DNA from: CAZICM01 sp964537685
GTDB lineage: Bacteria; Myxococcota_A; Polyangia; Polyangiales; Polyangiaceae
Assembly (NCBI GenBank): GCA_964537685.1
Contig: CAZICM010000060.1
Coordinates: forward strand, 1-57,183
Length of the DNA: 57,183 bases
Direction of reading: 5' to 3'
The position numbers and the translations under genes were made by a program. Each line of letters opens with the position of its first letter. The stretch's first letter is position 1. Below are positions 18,801 through 26,623 of the stretch, one piece after another. The notes below the pieces were generated by a model. The model was not told the DNA's origin and ran no database searches. It saw nothing but the letters and a program-made list of their open reading frames with translations.

Positions 18801-21602
18801 CCCGCCTCGGTCGATCATGCGCTTCGCATCGCGCTCGCAACCGTTCTCTCGGAAAGCGATCGCAAGCAAGCCATCGAGATTTTGGCTGGTTTGGTCAGCG
18901 TGGTGCCCGGCCATATTCCCGCGCTTCGCCTGTTAGAACAGCTCTACCGCCTCTCCGCCGCGCACACCCAGCTCGCAGCGGTGCTCCGCGCCTCCGCCGA
19001 TGTCGTTCAGTCGCGCCTCGCCCGCGTAGGACTGATGTGGGAAATCGTTTCGATGGAGGACGAGCTCGGCGCCAGTGCCGCGCTCGAGGCGCTGGACAGG
19101 CTTGTTGCCGATTCACCGGCCGATACAAGCGCGCTCGATGCAGTCGTGCGCATCGCCGGCCGCCTGGTCGAAGGCATGGGCCTTCATCCGACGGTACTCG
19201 CGGTGCGCAACAAACTGGTCGCCGCACTCCGGGCGAGACGCGAACTCGCTTCGGATTCCGTGGGCCGCGCCATGCTTCAAATTGAAGAAGCCATGTTTGC
19301 CGAAGCGCGCATACATGAAGACCCGACGCTGCTCCGCGTGGCCCGCGATGCCTACTGGGAAGCTCTTTCGCTATGGCCCGACAGCGTGCTGGCCGCGCGC
19401 GGATTGGAGCGCATGTCCCGCGCCGTCGGCGATAGGGCGAGCGCCATCGCCGCCAATGTGGCCCTGGCGAAGCTATCGGATAATCCCCGGGAAAAAGCGC
19501 TCCATTTCGTGCGTGCCGCCGAGCTGACGGGCGAAGACGGAAACCGCGATGCTCAGTTGCGGGCGCTCGAGATGTACGAACAAGCGCTGCAGTTCGACGC
19601 CGATTCCACACCCTCCGTACAAAACCTCGCCCGCTTGCTGGTGAACGATCCCGGCCGGCTTATCGATAGGCTGAGCGATGCGCTGGGCCGTGCCCGCGTG
19701 CGCGCGCAAATCGTCTTGATTGGAACCGAAATCGGCCAAGCCACACTGCGCAACAAAGAGGCTCTCGCCGCCTCTCCCGAGCCCGGTCACGGCATCGCCG
19801 CCATGCGCCGCGTTTTGTCGGTTGTGCCCGACGACATTCCTTCGCTGCTTCTCATGGCTCGCCTTCTCGTTGCACAGCGCATTTGGCCCGAGGCCCGCGA
19901 CACCTTGCTCCGCGTCATTCATTTCTCCTCGCGGGAACCCGAACAGCTCATCGCGGCGCAGTTCATGCTGGCCGATTTATACGAAGGCCCGCTCGACAAT
20001 CTCGAGGCCGCCGAACAATGCCTTCAATCGATCCTCGCGATCGATCCAAAAAGCCGCAAAGCACTGGAAAAGCTCGTTCAAATCGCGACCACGAGAGGAC
20101 AGGGCGCACTGGTCATTCAAACCCTCTCGCGCCTCGTCGATCTATCGCCCGATCCGGCATCGCGCATCGATACCGACATGCGCCTCGCCGAGGCTTGCCG
20201 CAAAGAAGGCGATACCGCGTCCATGGTGCGCGCCCTCTGCGATGCCTTGGCCACGATGCCCAACGATCCCCGCCCCGCCGCCGCATTCGCGCGCCTCTAC
20301 AGGCTCGACACCAATGACGGCGCGGCCGGCTATGTCAAAGCGATGCAGCAGACCGTGGAAATCGCCAATGCGCGCCGCCTTCCCGTCGATCCGCGCTGGC
20401 TCATGAATATGGGCCTTCTCGAGGCCACCGTCCTGTTAAGGCCCCGCGACGGCGTTGTGCACCTTCAGCAAGCGGCGACATTGCCCGGCGCTCCGCCCGA
20501 TGTGCGAACGGGCCTGGGAAGAGCGCTGGAAGCGGCCAACCGCAACAGCGAAGCCATCGCCGTATTGCGCGAAGTGCTCACCACCGATGCGGAAACGATT
20601 GCGCGCGTCGGCGATCTAGGCCCGGCGCTCGGCGCTTTGGATGCGGCCCTCGCCAAAGAAGGCCGCGTCGAAGAGCGCTTGTCCGTTGAAGAAGCGCGGG
20701 GCTGTTTGGGCGAACTGATGCCCGAACGCATGTCATGGCTGCGCACCCGAAGGCTTCCTCCCGAGGCACCGCTGCCCAATTCCCTGATGGGCCCCGAACT
20801 CGCGCGCCTGCTCGTTCCCGAAGCCAAATGCCCGATGATCGACGTCGCCGTCGCCATCTCGCCCATCGTGGCCAAAGTGCTGCGCTTTGAACTCGGCAAT
20901 CTCGGCATCGGTTCCCGCGATCGGCTCGGCCCGCGCGATGCCCACCCCACGCGCATGTTCGCCGATCGCATCGCCCGCGCGCTGGGACTTGAAAGCTTCG
21001 AACTCTACTTAACGCCCACATGGAAAGGCGCGGCCCGCGCATATCCCGGCGATCCCGCGGTCATCGTAGGCTCCACAGCCTTCGCCGAGCTTCCCGAACC
21101 CGAACAAATCTTTGGCCTCTCCCGCCTGCTTGTACGCTGCGCCCTGGGCTTTGCATGGATCGACGAGCTCAACGTCGACGCCGCCGACGGCCTCTTGCTC
21201 GCCTCTCTCCGCTCCGTAGCCCCTGCATTTGGAGGCGATTTAGGCACCGTCCGCGAACACGCGCTTCAAAGCTTCCTCGTTCCCGTCCAGAAAGCCATTG
21301 GCCGCCGCCAGCGCAAACTCTTGGAAGAAATCGCGCCCAACGCCGGAGCCGCCTACGATCCCCGCGCCCTCAATATCGGCGTTCGCCGCAGCGAATACCG
21401 CATCGCCTACCTCGTCACCGGCGATCTCATCGCCTCCATCGACTACCTGCGCCGCTACGATCGCGAAATTGGCCGCTCCGCCGAAGATCCCCGCGTACTC
21501 CTCCAGCACCCCGTCACCAACGAACTGCTCCGCTACACCATGTCGGCCGAATCCTTCACCGAACGCCGCCGCATCGGCACCGGCGCCCTAGTGAACAAAT
21601 AA
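15870..21602 (+). CDS. Giant TPR-repeat protein with Pro/Ala-rich N-terminus
   Basis: This is a 1910-residue protein starting at GTG. Residues ~1-35 are acidic. Residues ~35-205 are a low-complexity Pro/Ala/Ser stretch probably extended and disordered. From ~215 to ~1620 there are dozens of TPR-like helical pairs with the recurring rhythm A-x-x-x-Y/L-x-x-A-L-x-x-x-P (for example AARALEIDPEAPGIREKL and RAIDEIEKILAIDPSRRTAILAL), forming a long protein-binding superhelix. The last ~290 residues are a globular domain without TPRs. There, the words DPAVIVGSTAFAELPEPEQIFGLSRLLVRCALGF resemble the region of M48-like peptidases where HExxH would sit, but no such motif is present. There is no signal peptide, so it is probably cytoplasmic. 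It is divergent from the first kinase and overlaps the second kinase by 15 bp at its 3' end. The function is unknown; scaffold for signalling or motility is inference. Confidence 0.85.
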   Translation: MAGSDDQKGKSIESERLSADAIEIESGWESIPPPEPVPGAQAARLPRVIVQAPAAAPSPARTASPASPAPRPPPIKPPAAPTFSAPSSHAPAAPAAAPPAPSAPPAPASPPASPARPPLPIPGGPRRMPSSPAISFTPSPRAPSPAAPPAPPASPAPPAASAPPATAPAKSSTPSMPSLSAPLPDAAPPPLPGELPPPPDVLDEPLPPPLAPAIADELRARSERLVKGDPVASARALVELGIYEERINFDRKAARLCYQNARSRLRSLEPALMRLRRLCSGKAELATALPIIDDELLVAQGEVPRADLLAERARICDLLGKTADSKASYAEALRLVPMHPASLRGLETVLRKEHARGSAKPVATELAVHLERLADAYVGNAERGDGDALLSAWILVERATVVDRKLNDTPLARSALERAVSYVPQPGPVRDALTRHLVHHNALLELADSLGIEADQEADHDRASRLLYTAARLLADKLDETQDAIKRLSHAQTRAPGTTNTAQRILSELIRLLELTSDHEAAADMRQRRLALLVDTDAVVHEHIRLSELYDALGKADRSAAHAARALEIDPEAPGIREKLDRALQRLGRHEDRLRAWAAVADSATRGPQVRVAALLRAADIAERNLRRREEAIALLRSAWAIEPGNTTVFDTLSVLLSPAARDPDSDPRGVRARIDLYTQAAQATTDPARRIGLLEKLVSIWEDELYQPVRAIDEIEKILAIDPSRRTAILALQRNAARANDSHRLARALQAEADLTQDRVLQRKLLLQAADVVSTRLGDRDRALFLVDRALSVDPSDVEALRTRQRIDERMGRHEEARKSLVRLISCEEKTGNPFPLWLELAVLDEQRLKRPRDAVEAYRQAARHRAAHPLPRAEIARLLREIGDYAKLVEALMGLAANATDANDYARLLFEAAEIQEIKLGNDDAALTTLTQADAHLPAERHDPAILEALERIYVRRSANAELAALYTRWLERTPPASVDHALRIALATVLSESDRKQAIEILAGLVSVVPGHIPALRLLEQLYRLSAAHTQLAAVLRASADVVQSRLARVGLMWEIVSMEDELGASAALEALDRLVADSPADTSALDAVVRIAGRLVEGMGLHPTVLAVRNKLVAALRARRELASDSVGRAMLQIEEAMFAEARIHEDPTLLRVARDAYWEALSLWPDSVLAARGLERMSRAVGDRASAIAANVALAKLSDNPREKALHFVRAAELTGEDGNRDAQLRALEMYEQALQFDADSTPSVQNLARLLVNDPGRLIDRLSDALGRARVRAQIVLIGTEIGQATLRNKEALAASPEPGHGIAAMRRVLSVVPDDIPSLLLMARLLVAQRIWPEARDTLLRVIHFSSREPEQLIAAQFMLADLYEGPLDNLEAAEQCLQSILAIDPKSRKALEKLVQIATTRGQGALVIQTLSRLVDLSPDPASRIDTDMRLAEACRKEGDTASMVRALCDALATMPNDPRPAAAFARLYRLDTNDGAAGYVKAMQQTVEIANARRLPVDPRWLMNMGLLEATVLLRPRDGVVHLQQAATLPGAPPDVRTGLGRALEAANRNSEAIAVLREVLTTDAETIARVGDLGPALGALDAALAKEGRVEERLSVEEARGCLGELMPERMSWLRTRRLPPEAPLPNSLMGPELARLLVPEAKCPMIDVAVAISPIVAKVLRFELGNLGIGSRDRLGPRDAHPTRMFADRIARALGLESFELYLTPTWKGAARAYPGDPAVIVGSTAFAELPEPEQIFGLSRLLVRCALGFAWIDELNVDAADGLLLASLRSVAPAFGGDLGTVREHALQSFLVPVQKAIGRRQRKLLEEIAPNAGAAYDPRALNIGVRRSEYRIAYLVTGDLIASIDYLRRYDREIGRSAEDPRVLLQHPVTNELLRYTMSAESFTERRRIGTGALVNK

Positions 21603-22877
21603 CCAAAGCCCCACAGCCACACCCACCGCGATCAAAATCGAAGCGCCAATCATCAACATGATCAGCCCCGGCCGGTTCAGCCCCTGATCGCTTGAAGGTG
21701 TATCCGAATCAGGCGCCGTGTCCGAAATCGTCTGCAGCGCCCCCTGCGGCCTCGATAAAATATCATCGGATGGGTTATCCATCTTCACCGTTGTCGCCAC
21801 ATTGTTCCGGCGCTTCGGCCCGGCCACCGAAGTCCGCTCCGACGGCCCCAGCGTCGACGGTCCACCATCATTGGATTGAATCTCCCCACCCAAATCCGAA
21901 AGAGATTTTAAGATATCCGCTTGATTTGATTCATTCGATTTCTCGGCCTCGGGCGGCATTGGATCGCCTGGCCGATCGCCCGCTTCCCACCGGGCAAGCG
22001 CAAAAGGAGGCCGCCTTCCTTCACGCAGCGCCCTCACATCATTCTGCATCGTCTGCGCATCTGGATATCGCCGCCTCATATCGAACGCCAGCGCCCGATC
22101 GACCACCAAACACACATCCTTCGGCGCACCGGGCACCACACTCTCCAAAGCCGGCGCGGGCGTCGTCGCCATCACCAGCGTCAGCTCCGTCTCCGTCGCC
22201 GCATCATGAATTCGCCGCTTGGAAATCAGCCGGAACATCGTCGCCCCAACCGCAAACAAATCGGCCCGCCCATCCACGCGCATCCCCTTCACCTGCTCGG
22301 GCGGCATATACGTCGTCGTCCCCAAAATCACCCCCATCCTCGTCTTGGGAACCGCCGACGCCGTGCGCATATGCGCGATGCCAAAATCCAGCACCTTCAG
22401 CCGGCCATCGCTGCAAATAAATATATTATCCGGCTTGATATCCCGGTGAACGATGCCCTGCGCATGCGCCGCCGCGAGCACATCCAGAAGCTCATCCATG
22501 TAACGAAAAAGCTCTTGAAGCTCGAGATGACCGAGCCTCTTCGCCCGCTCCGACAAGGGCTCCCCCTCCAAGAGCTCCATCACCAAAAAAGGCGACCCAT
22601 CCTCCGTCGTATCGACATCGCGGATCTCGACCACCCCAGGATGCCCGAGCTTATTGGCGGCCAGCGCCTCCTGCTCAAAACGCGCCCGCATTTCATCGGA
22701 GCGCGCCGCATCTGGATGCAGAATTTTAATCGCCTCGCGCCGCCCGATTTTATGTGCCGCCACATACACAGCGGCCATCCCGCCCGCGCCCAACAACCGC
22801 TCCAGCGTCCACTTATTGCGCAGCGTCGTGCCGACCCTCTTCTCAAACAGTTCTTTATCCGCCGGCGCAACGCTCAT
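21588..22877 (-). CDS. Hanks-type Ser/Thr protein kinase with extreme C-terminal anchor
   Basis: The protein has 429 residues from the ATG at 22877; the frame is open 12 codons further but that extension has no visible support. The motifs are complete: Gly loop LGAGGMAAVY (29-38), K51 in AIKIL, HRDIKPDN (144-151, D146), DFG (164-166), PPEQ and ADLFAVG. Residues ~290-400 are a charged Ser/Pro/Asp-rich linker with possible phosphorylation sites. A single transmembrane helix (about 404-427) ends two residues before the stop, so unlike the first kinase in the window it has no outer sensor domain and is tail-anchored. It follows the ExbD-like lipoprotein gene by 79 bp on the same strand and overlaps the giant TPR gene by 15 bp at the 3' ends; regulation of that TPR protein is conceivable but unproven. 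Confidence 0.92.
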   Translation of the reverse strand: MSVAPADKELFEKRVGTTLRNKWTLERLLGAGGMAAVYVAAHKIGRREAIKILHPDAARSDEMRARFEQEALAANKLGHPGVVEIRDVDTTEDGSPFLVMELLEGEPLSERAKRLGHLELQELFRYMDELLDVLAAAHAQGIVHRDIKPDNIFICSDGRLKVLDFGIAHMRTASAVPKTRMGVILGTTTYMPPEQVKGMRVDGRADLFAVGATMFRLISKRRIHDAATETELTLVMATTPAPALESVVPGAPKDVCLVVDRALAFDMRRRYPDAQTMQNDVRALREGRRPPFALARWEAGDRPGDPMPPEAEKSNESNQADILKSLSDLGGEIQSNDGGPSTLGPSERTSVAGPKRRNNVATTVKMDNPSDDILSRPQGALQTISDTAPDSDTPSSDQGLNRPGLIMLMIGASILIAVGVAVGLWLFVH

Positions 22878-22956
22878 AACCCAAAGACCAAAACACACAT
22901 AAAACAGACGCAAAACGACAGCGTTTCAGCCTACGCCATCGCGGCCTTTCTCACAT

Positions 22957-23508
22957 CTACTTTGGAGGTCTAAACGATACCTCTTGAAATAGAGGGTCCG
23001 TCTCCGTTCCCCGCACGGCGTCGATCACCCGGACGATAAGACTGTATTGCGTATCTTTATCGGCGCTGATCACCACGGTCGGTTCGTCTTCAAACTCGGC
23101 CCGCGCCCTCTTCAGCCTCCGCGCGCATTCCCGCAGCCCATCAAAATCGTAGGCTCCACTGCCACCGGCCTTGAGAGGAATCGTCACATCCCCCGCTTTT
23201 CCAAGGCGCAAACACAAGGGAGCGATAGGGCCGCTCTTGGTCAAAAGCTCGAACCCGCCCATACCCACATGCACATTTAAATCCAGCGGCGCCTCGAGCT
23301 TCCCTTCAAAATGAATCGTTCCCGAAGCGGGCCTCTCCGTGACTTCACGCGTCTCGCCGTCCGTCTCGGCCTCCTTCGCCTTTGCGCTCAGCACCACCAC
23401 AGGCGCGCTCGATGCCGAGCCCGACCCAGGAGATGCCGAATTCGACGAACCCGAACAAGCCGAAAATCCAATCGAAAATAAAGCCAATACAATAAAATGA
23501 AATCGCAT
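22957..23508 (-). CDS. Lipoprotein carrying an ExbD/TolR-like periplasmic domain
   Basis: The 183-residue protein starts at the ATG at 23508, which directly follows the stop of the GNAT gene with one base between. The signal is a clear lipobox (LALFSIGFSAC, C18). A Ser/Gly/Ala linker and an acidic section follow. The C-terminal ~60 residues (FDGLRECARRLKRARAEFEDEPTVVISADKDTQYSLIVRVIDAVR) read like the periplasmic domain of ExbD/TolR, where the matching words are LxxxLxxxxxxxPxxxVxIxADxxxxYxxVVxVxDxx. Real ExbD proteins are tied to the inner membrane by an N-terminal helix with a key Asp and work with ExbB; here a lipid anchor replaces that helix. Its role in Ton/Tol-type energy transfer is therefore doubtful. 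It may be a decoy, an adaptor or a peptidoglycan-binding domain. Confidence 0.7.
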   Translation of the reverse strand: MRFHFIVLALFSIGFSACSGSSNSASPGSGSASSAPVVVLSAKAKEAETDGETREVTERPASGTIHFEGKLEAPLDLNVHVGMGGFELLTKSGPIAPLCLRLGKAGDVTIPLKAGGSGAYDFDGLRECARRLKRARAEFEDEPTVVISADKDTQYSLIVRVIDAVRGTETDPLFQEVSFRPPK

Positions 23509-23509
23509 A

Positions 23510-24298
23510 TTAAGATTCCGGCTCGCGAAACGAATAAAAGTTAAACACATGCTCGTAGCCCAATTTTAAATACATCGAATACCCGGCCACCGTGGACTCC
23601 AAACAGCTTGCAACACAGCCCTCCTCCGCGCCCTCGAGCGCCGAAAGCCGCGTCAGCCAGTCGCCGTAGCCCCTTCGCCGGTATTCAGGAAGCGTCACCA
23701 CATTAAAAACCGCGGCCATACGCATCGCCGACACCCGCATCCCCGTCACCACGGCCGTATTGCCCACATATCCCAGGTACCGCTCAATACCCAAGGCCCG
23801 AAGCGATTCCACATCGTCAAACGCCGATGTTTTTGAACGATCGATTCCAAATCCGGATGAAATAACATCGTTAAACTCACGCAATGTATCGGCATCCCTC
23901 ACTCTTCTCACATCCAGCTCCGGCGGCCCATGGCCCAGCGCGCCCAAAGGCGAAAGCACAAGCCCCGGATTCTCACTCACCAGCTCAAGCCCCGCCCGCC
24001 GAGCCTCCGCAATCACCTCGGGCGCCCAAGTACCCAACACCTCGAGCTCCCAAGGCTTTTTCAGCCGCCCATAAAAATCCCTCGCCCGCTCGATCACCCG
24101 CGCCGGATTCCGGGGAGGCAGCACCACCACCACAGGATTGAAACGCGGATGCTCCAATCCCATCGAAATGAACAGCACGGAATCCTCTTCCGCAATCGTA
24201 CATAGCGGCCCCATCATTTTCGCCATCAGCCGCTTCGCTTCGGCAAACCCTATTGCCGCCCTCAAAACAAGCGCCTCGGGATGAGCATCCGCCTTCAT
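23510..24298 (-). CDS. GNAT-family N-acetyltransferase
   Basis: This is a 262-residue protein. The C-terminal half has the GNAT core: strand 4 FNVVTLPEYRRRGYGDWL, with the acetyl-CoA pyrophosphate loop (RRRGYG, Q/R-x-x-G-x-G/A type), and the later LESTVAGYSMYLKLGYEHVFNFYSF, which is the usual end of the fold. The N-terminal ~120 residues look like a second, degenerate GNAT-type domain. The substrate is unknown. The start ATG overlaps the stop of the upstream M28 peptidase gene (ATGA at 24295-24298), and the next gene starts one base after its stop, so the three are translationally linked. Confidence 0.85.
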   Translation of the reverse strand: MKADAHPEALVLRAAIGFAEAKRLMAKMMGPLCTIAEEDSVLFISMGLEHPRFNPVVVVLPPRNPARVIERARDFYGRLKKPWELEVLGTWAPEVIAEARRAGLELVSENPGLVLSPLGALGHGPPELDVRRVRDADTLREFNDVISSGFGIDRSKTSAFDDVESLRALGIERYLGYVGNTAVVTGMRVSAMRMAAVFNVVTLPEYRRRGYGDWLTRLSALEGAEEGCVASCLESTVAGYSMYLKLGYEHVFNFYSFREPES

Positions 24299-25422
24299 GG
24301 ATAAGCCTGCTCCTTTAACATCGAAAGCACCATATTCACCGCCCGCGCCGTCTGTTTTGCATCAATTTTATCGGGCGTATCCGTCGGCGAATGATAATCC
24401 GCATGAATACCCGTTGAAAAAAATACCGTCGGCACATGCCGGCTAAAAGGCACGCTGTCCGACGAATAACCCGACGATGTAATCAATTCTTCAGGAACGC
24501 CGATCACCCGGACATCCGCGCTCCTCGCCGCATCCAGCACCCAATTCTCTGGCATTGTCCCCCATTTTGATGCAACTGCAAATCCCAAGGTATTGTCCAC
24601 CTTTCCTAAGAATTTTCGGGCGCTCATTCCCTCCAAAAGCTGCCTGCCCACCATATCCAGATTGATCATCAATACAACATTTTTAAAATCCACCGTCGGC
24701 GTCTCGACAAAAGCCTCGGCGCCCAGCACCCCCTTCTCTTCCGCGCCAAAGGCAATAAACACCAAATCCCGCTGAATTTCCCCGCGCCGCTTCGCTACAA
24801 TCCGCGCCAGCTCCATCAGCGCCGAAATCCCCGAAGCATTGTCGTCCGCGCTCGGATACGTATGTCCCGCCTTATCCACACCCTGGCCATCGTAATGGGC
24901 TCCCACCACAATCGTTTTGCAGCGGCCCCCCGGCGCCTTCGGGCATTCCCCATTAAAATGCGCCACCACATTCTGATCTTTTACGCCTTCCCTTTCAAAT
25001 GACCTGCACATCTCATGGTCACTTGGCGGGCCACTCCAATCGAATTGCATCAAGGCCCGGGCCAAAAGCGAAGCCGCCCTCCGCGCCTCGGACGAACCTC
25101 CGCCGCGTCCCCGGAACTCCGGCGAAGCCAGCGCGCTAATCCACGCGCGTATATTTTTTTCCGAAGGCCCGGAACTCGCCTCATCCAATGCGGGCAGCAC
25201 CGCGGGCGCCTTGAATTCATCCAGCGAACAGCGCGAAACGGCTTTTTTCCTAGGCTTAGGCGCACTCGCCTGAGCATCCGCAGATATCTGCGGCGCGCTT
25301 TGGGTCACAGGCTCTTTCGCGGGCGCCGAACATCCCGGCGCCTCCATAAAAAAAAGGGCCAACAAAACAGCCGGCCAACACCAAAACCAACGCCTGCGCC
25401 CGGAGATTCGAGGCATTTTCAT
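24295..25422 (-). CDS. M28-family zinc aminopeptidase, lipoprotein
   Basis: The 375-residue protein begins with a signal sequence and lipobox-like EAPGC (C31), so it is probably attached to the envelope. The co-catalytic zinc ligands of family M28 are all present: GAHYDGQG (H176), ADDNASG (D193, bridging), AFGAEEKG (general base E228 and ligand E229), NLDMVGR (D256) and HADYHSPTD near the end (final His). It probably releases amino acids or short peptides outside the cytoplasm. It starts the operon with the GNAT and ExbD-like genes and is divergent from the MoxR gene across 81 bp. A second M28 enzyme, larger and with a PDZ domain, lies at 53251. Confidence 0.9.
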   Translation of the reverse strand: MKMPRISGRRRWFWCWPAVLLALFFMEAPGCSAPAKEPVTQSAPQISADAQASAPKPRKKAVSRCSLDEFKAPAVLPALDEASSGPSEKNIRAWISALASPEFRGRGGGSSEARRAASLLARALMQFDWSGPPSDHEMCRSFEREGVKDQNVVAHFNGECPKAPGGRCKTIVVGAHYDGQGVDKAGHTYPSADDNASGISALMELARIVAKRRGEIQRDLVFIAFGAEEKGVLGAEAFVETPTVDFKNVVLMINLDMVGRQLLEGMSARKFLGKVDNTLGFAVASKWGTMPENWVLDAARSADVRVIGVPEELITSSGYSSDSVPFSRHVPTVFFSTGIHADYHSPTDTPDKIDAKQTARAVNMVLSMLKEQAYP

Positions 25423-25503
25423 ATTCGCGGCCCAAGCCTATACAAAGCCGCTTACCCCTCAAATTGGATTCGCCGCCGCCCTTGGCATTATCAAAGGCGG
25501 GCC

Positions 25504-26589
25504 ATGCCGGATATTCGACAGCCTGCCGAGCAAAAATATCAGTCCGAACTAAAAGCCCTCACAGCCTGGGATACAGCCCCAAAGCCTCCCGGCTGGCTGC
25601 TTTCGCCCAAAGCCGTCGAATTATATATTATGGGCAGCGAACATCCGATCGGAGGTGTACAAATTACACCCAAATACATCGGCGATCGCGCGCTCGTTCA
25701 AGTCGCCATTGCGACGCTCGCTTCCGACCGCGCGCTGATGTTAATCGGCGAGCCTGGAACAGCCAAAAGCTGGCTCTCCGAACATTTGGCCGCCGCCGTA
25801 TCGGCCACCAGCGGCTTGATTGTTCAAGGAACGGCCGGCACCAGCGAAGAACACATTAAATACGGCTGGAACTACGCCTTGCTCTTGGCGGAAGGCCCCT
25901 CGTCCCGCTCGCTCGTTCCATCGCCCCTCTTTCGCGCAATGAAAGAAGGCAAATTCGCCCGCTTCGAAGAGATTACAAGGGCTTCGTCCGAAATTCAGGA
26001 CGCATTGATTTCGATTCTCTCCGAAAAACAAATCGCCGTGCCCGAACTCAATGAAATCATCAGCGCCCAGCGGGGATTTAATTTAATCGCCACCGCCAAT
26101 ACCCGCGACCGGGGCGTCAATGAAATGAGCGCCGCGCTCAAACGCCGATTTAATTTCGTCGCGGTGCCCGTGATCGACGAATTAGAACAGGAAATCAATA
26201 TCGTCACCGGCCGCGAACAAGACCTTCGCTCGGAATATCAAGTGGGAATCGAACCTCCCGCCGAACTCGCCAGGCTATTGGTCACGATGTTTCAAGAGCT
26301 TCGCTCGGGCATGACCAAAGACGGCAAAACCAAAATCCGCCCGCCCGGCTCGCCCCTATCCACCGCCGAAGCCATTAGCGTTTTATTTAGCAGCGGCATT
26401 TTGGCCCAGCATTTTGGAAGCAATCAGGTCACGCCTGAAGATTTAGCCCGATCGCTTTCCGGCGTGCTCGCCAAGGAAGGCAACGACGATGTCAAAGCCA
26501 TCCGCGAGTATTGCGAGACCGTCGCCAAAAATAGGCCGGGCCTGTGGAAGGATTTTTATTCGGCCGTAAAAGCAAGGATTTTTGTTTAA
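25504..26589 (+). CDS. MoxR-type AAA+ ATPase (YehL-like)
   Basis: The 361-residue ATPase starts at ATG 25504 after an AAAGGCGGG ribosome-binding site; the long upstream open frame is a shadow of the M28 gene. Walker A is GEPGTAKS (82-89), Walker B lies in FARFEEITRA (151-160), and sensor 1 is NLIATANTRDRG, followed by the MoxR-type ALKRRFNF with an arginine finger. Family knowledge: MoxR ATPases act with VWA-domain partners as chaperone-like machines for assembly or metal insertion. Gene order (MoxR, DUF5682, VWA, SWIM) and sizes match enterobacterial yehL-yehM-yehP-yehQ. It is the first gene of this four-gene cluster. The next start (26624) lies 34 bp past its stop. Confidence 0.92.
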   Translation: MPDIRQPAEQKYQSELKALTAWDTAPKPPGWLLSPKAVELYIMGSEHPIGGVQITPKYIGDRALVQVAIATLASDRALMLIGEPGTAKSWLSEHLAAAVSATSGLIVQGTAGTSEEHIKYGWNYALLLAEGPSSRSLVPSPLFRAMKEGKFARFEEITRASSEIQDALISILSEKQIAVPELNEIISAQRGFNLIATANTRDRGVNEMSAALKRRFNFVAVPVIDELEQEINIVTGREQDLRSEYQVGIEPPAELARLLVTMFQELRSGMTKDGKTKIRPPGSPLSTAEAISVLFSSGILAQHFGSNQVTPEDLARSLSGVLAKEGNDDVKAIREYCETVAKNRPGLWKDFYSAVKARIFV

Positions 26590-26623
26590 GTTTTTTAATT
26601 CGAGCAAGGCCCGCATTGGCTTC

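Noticed and set aside
25015..25503. Upstream extension of the MoxR frame
   Set aside because: It lies wholly over the M28 gene on the other strand, is Arg-rich, and ATG 25504 has a good ribosome-binding site.
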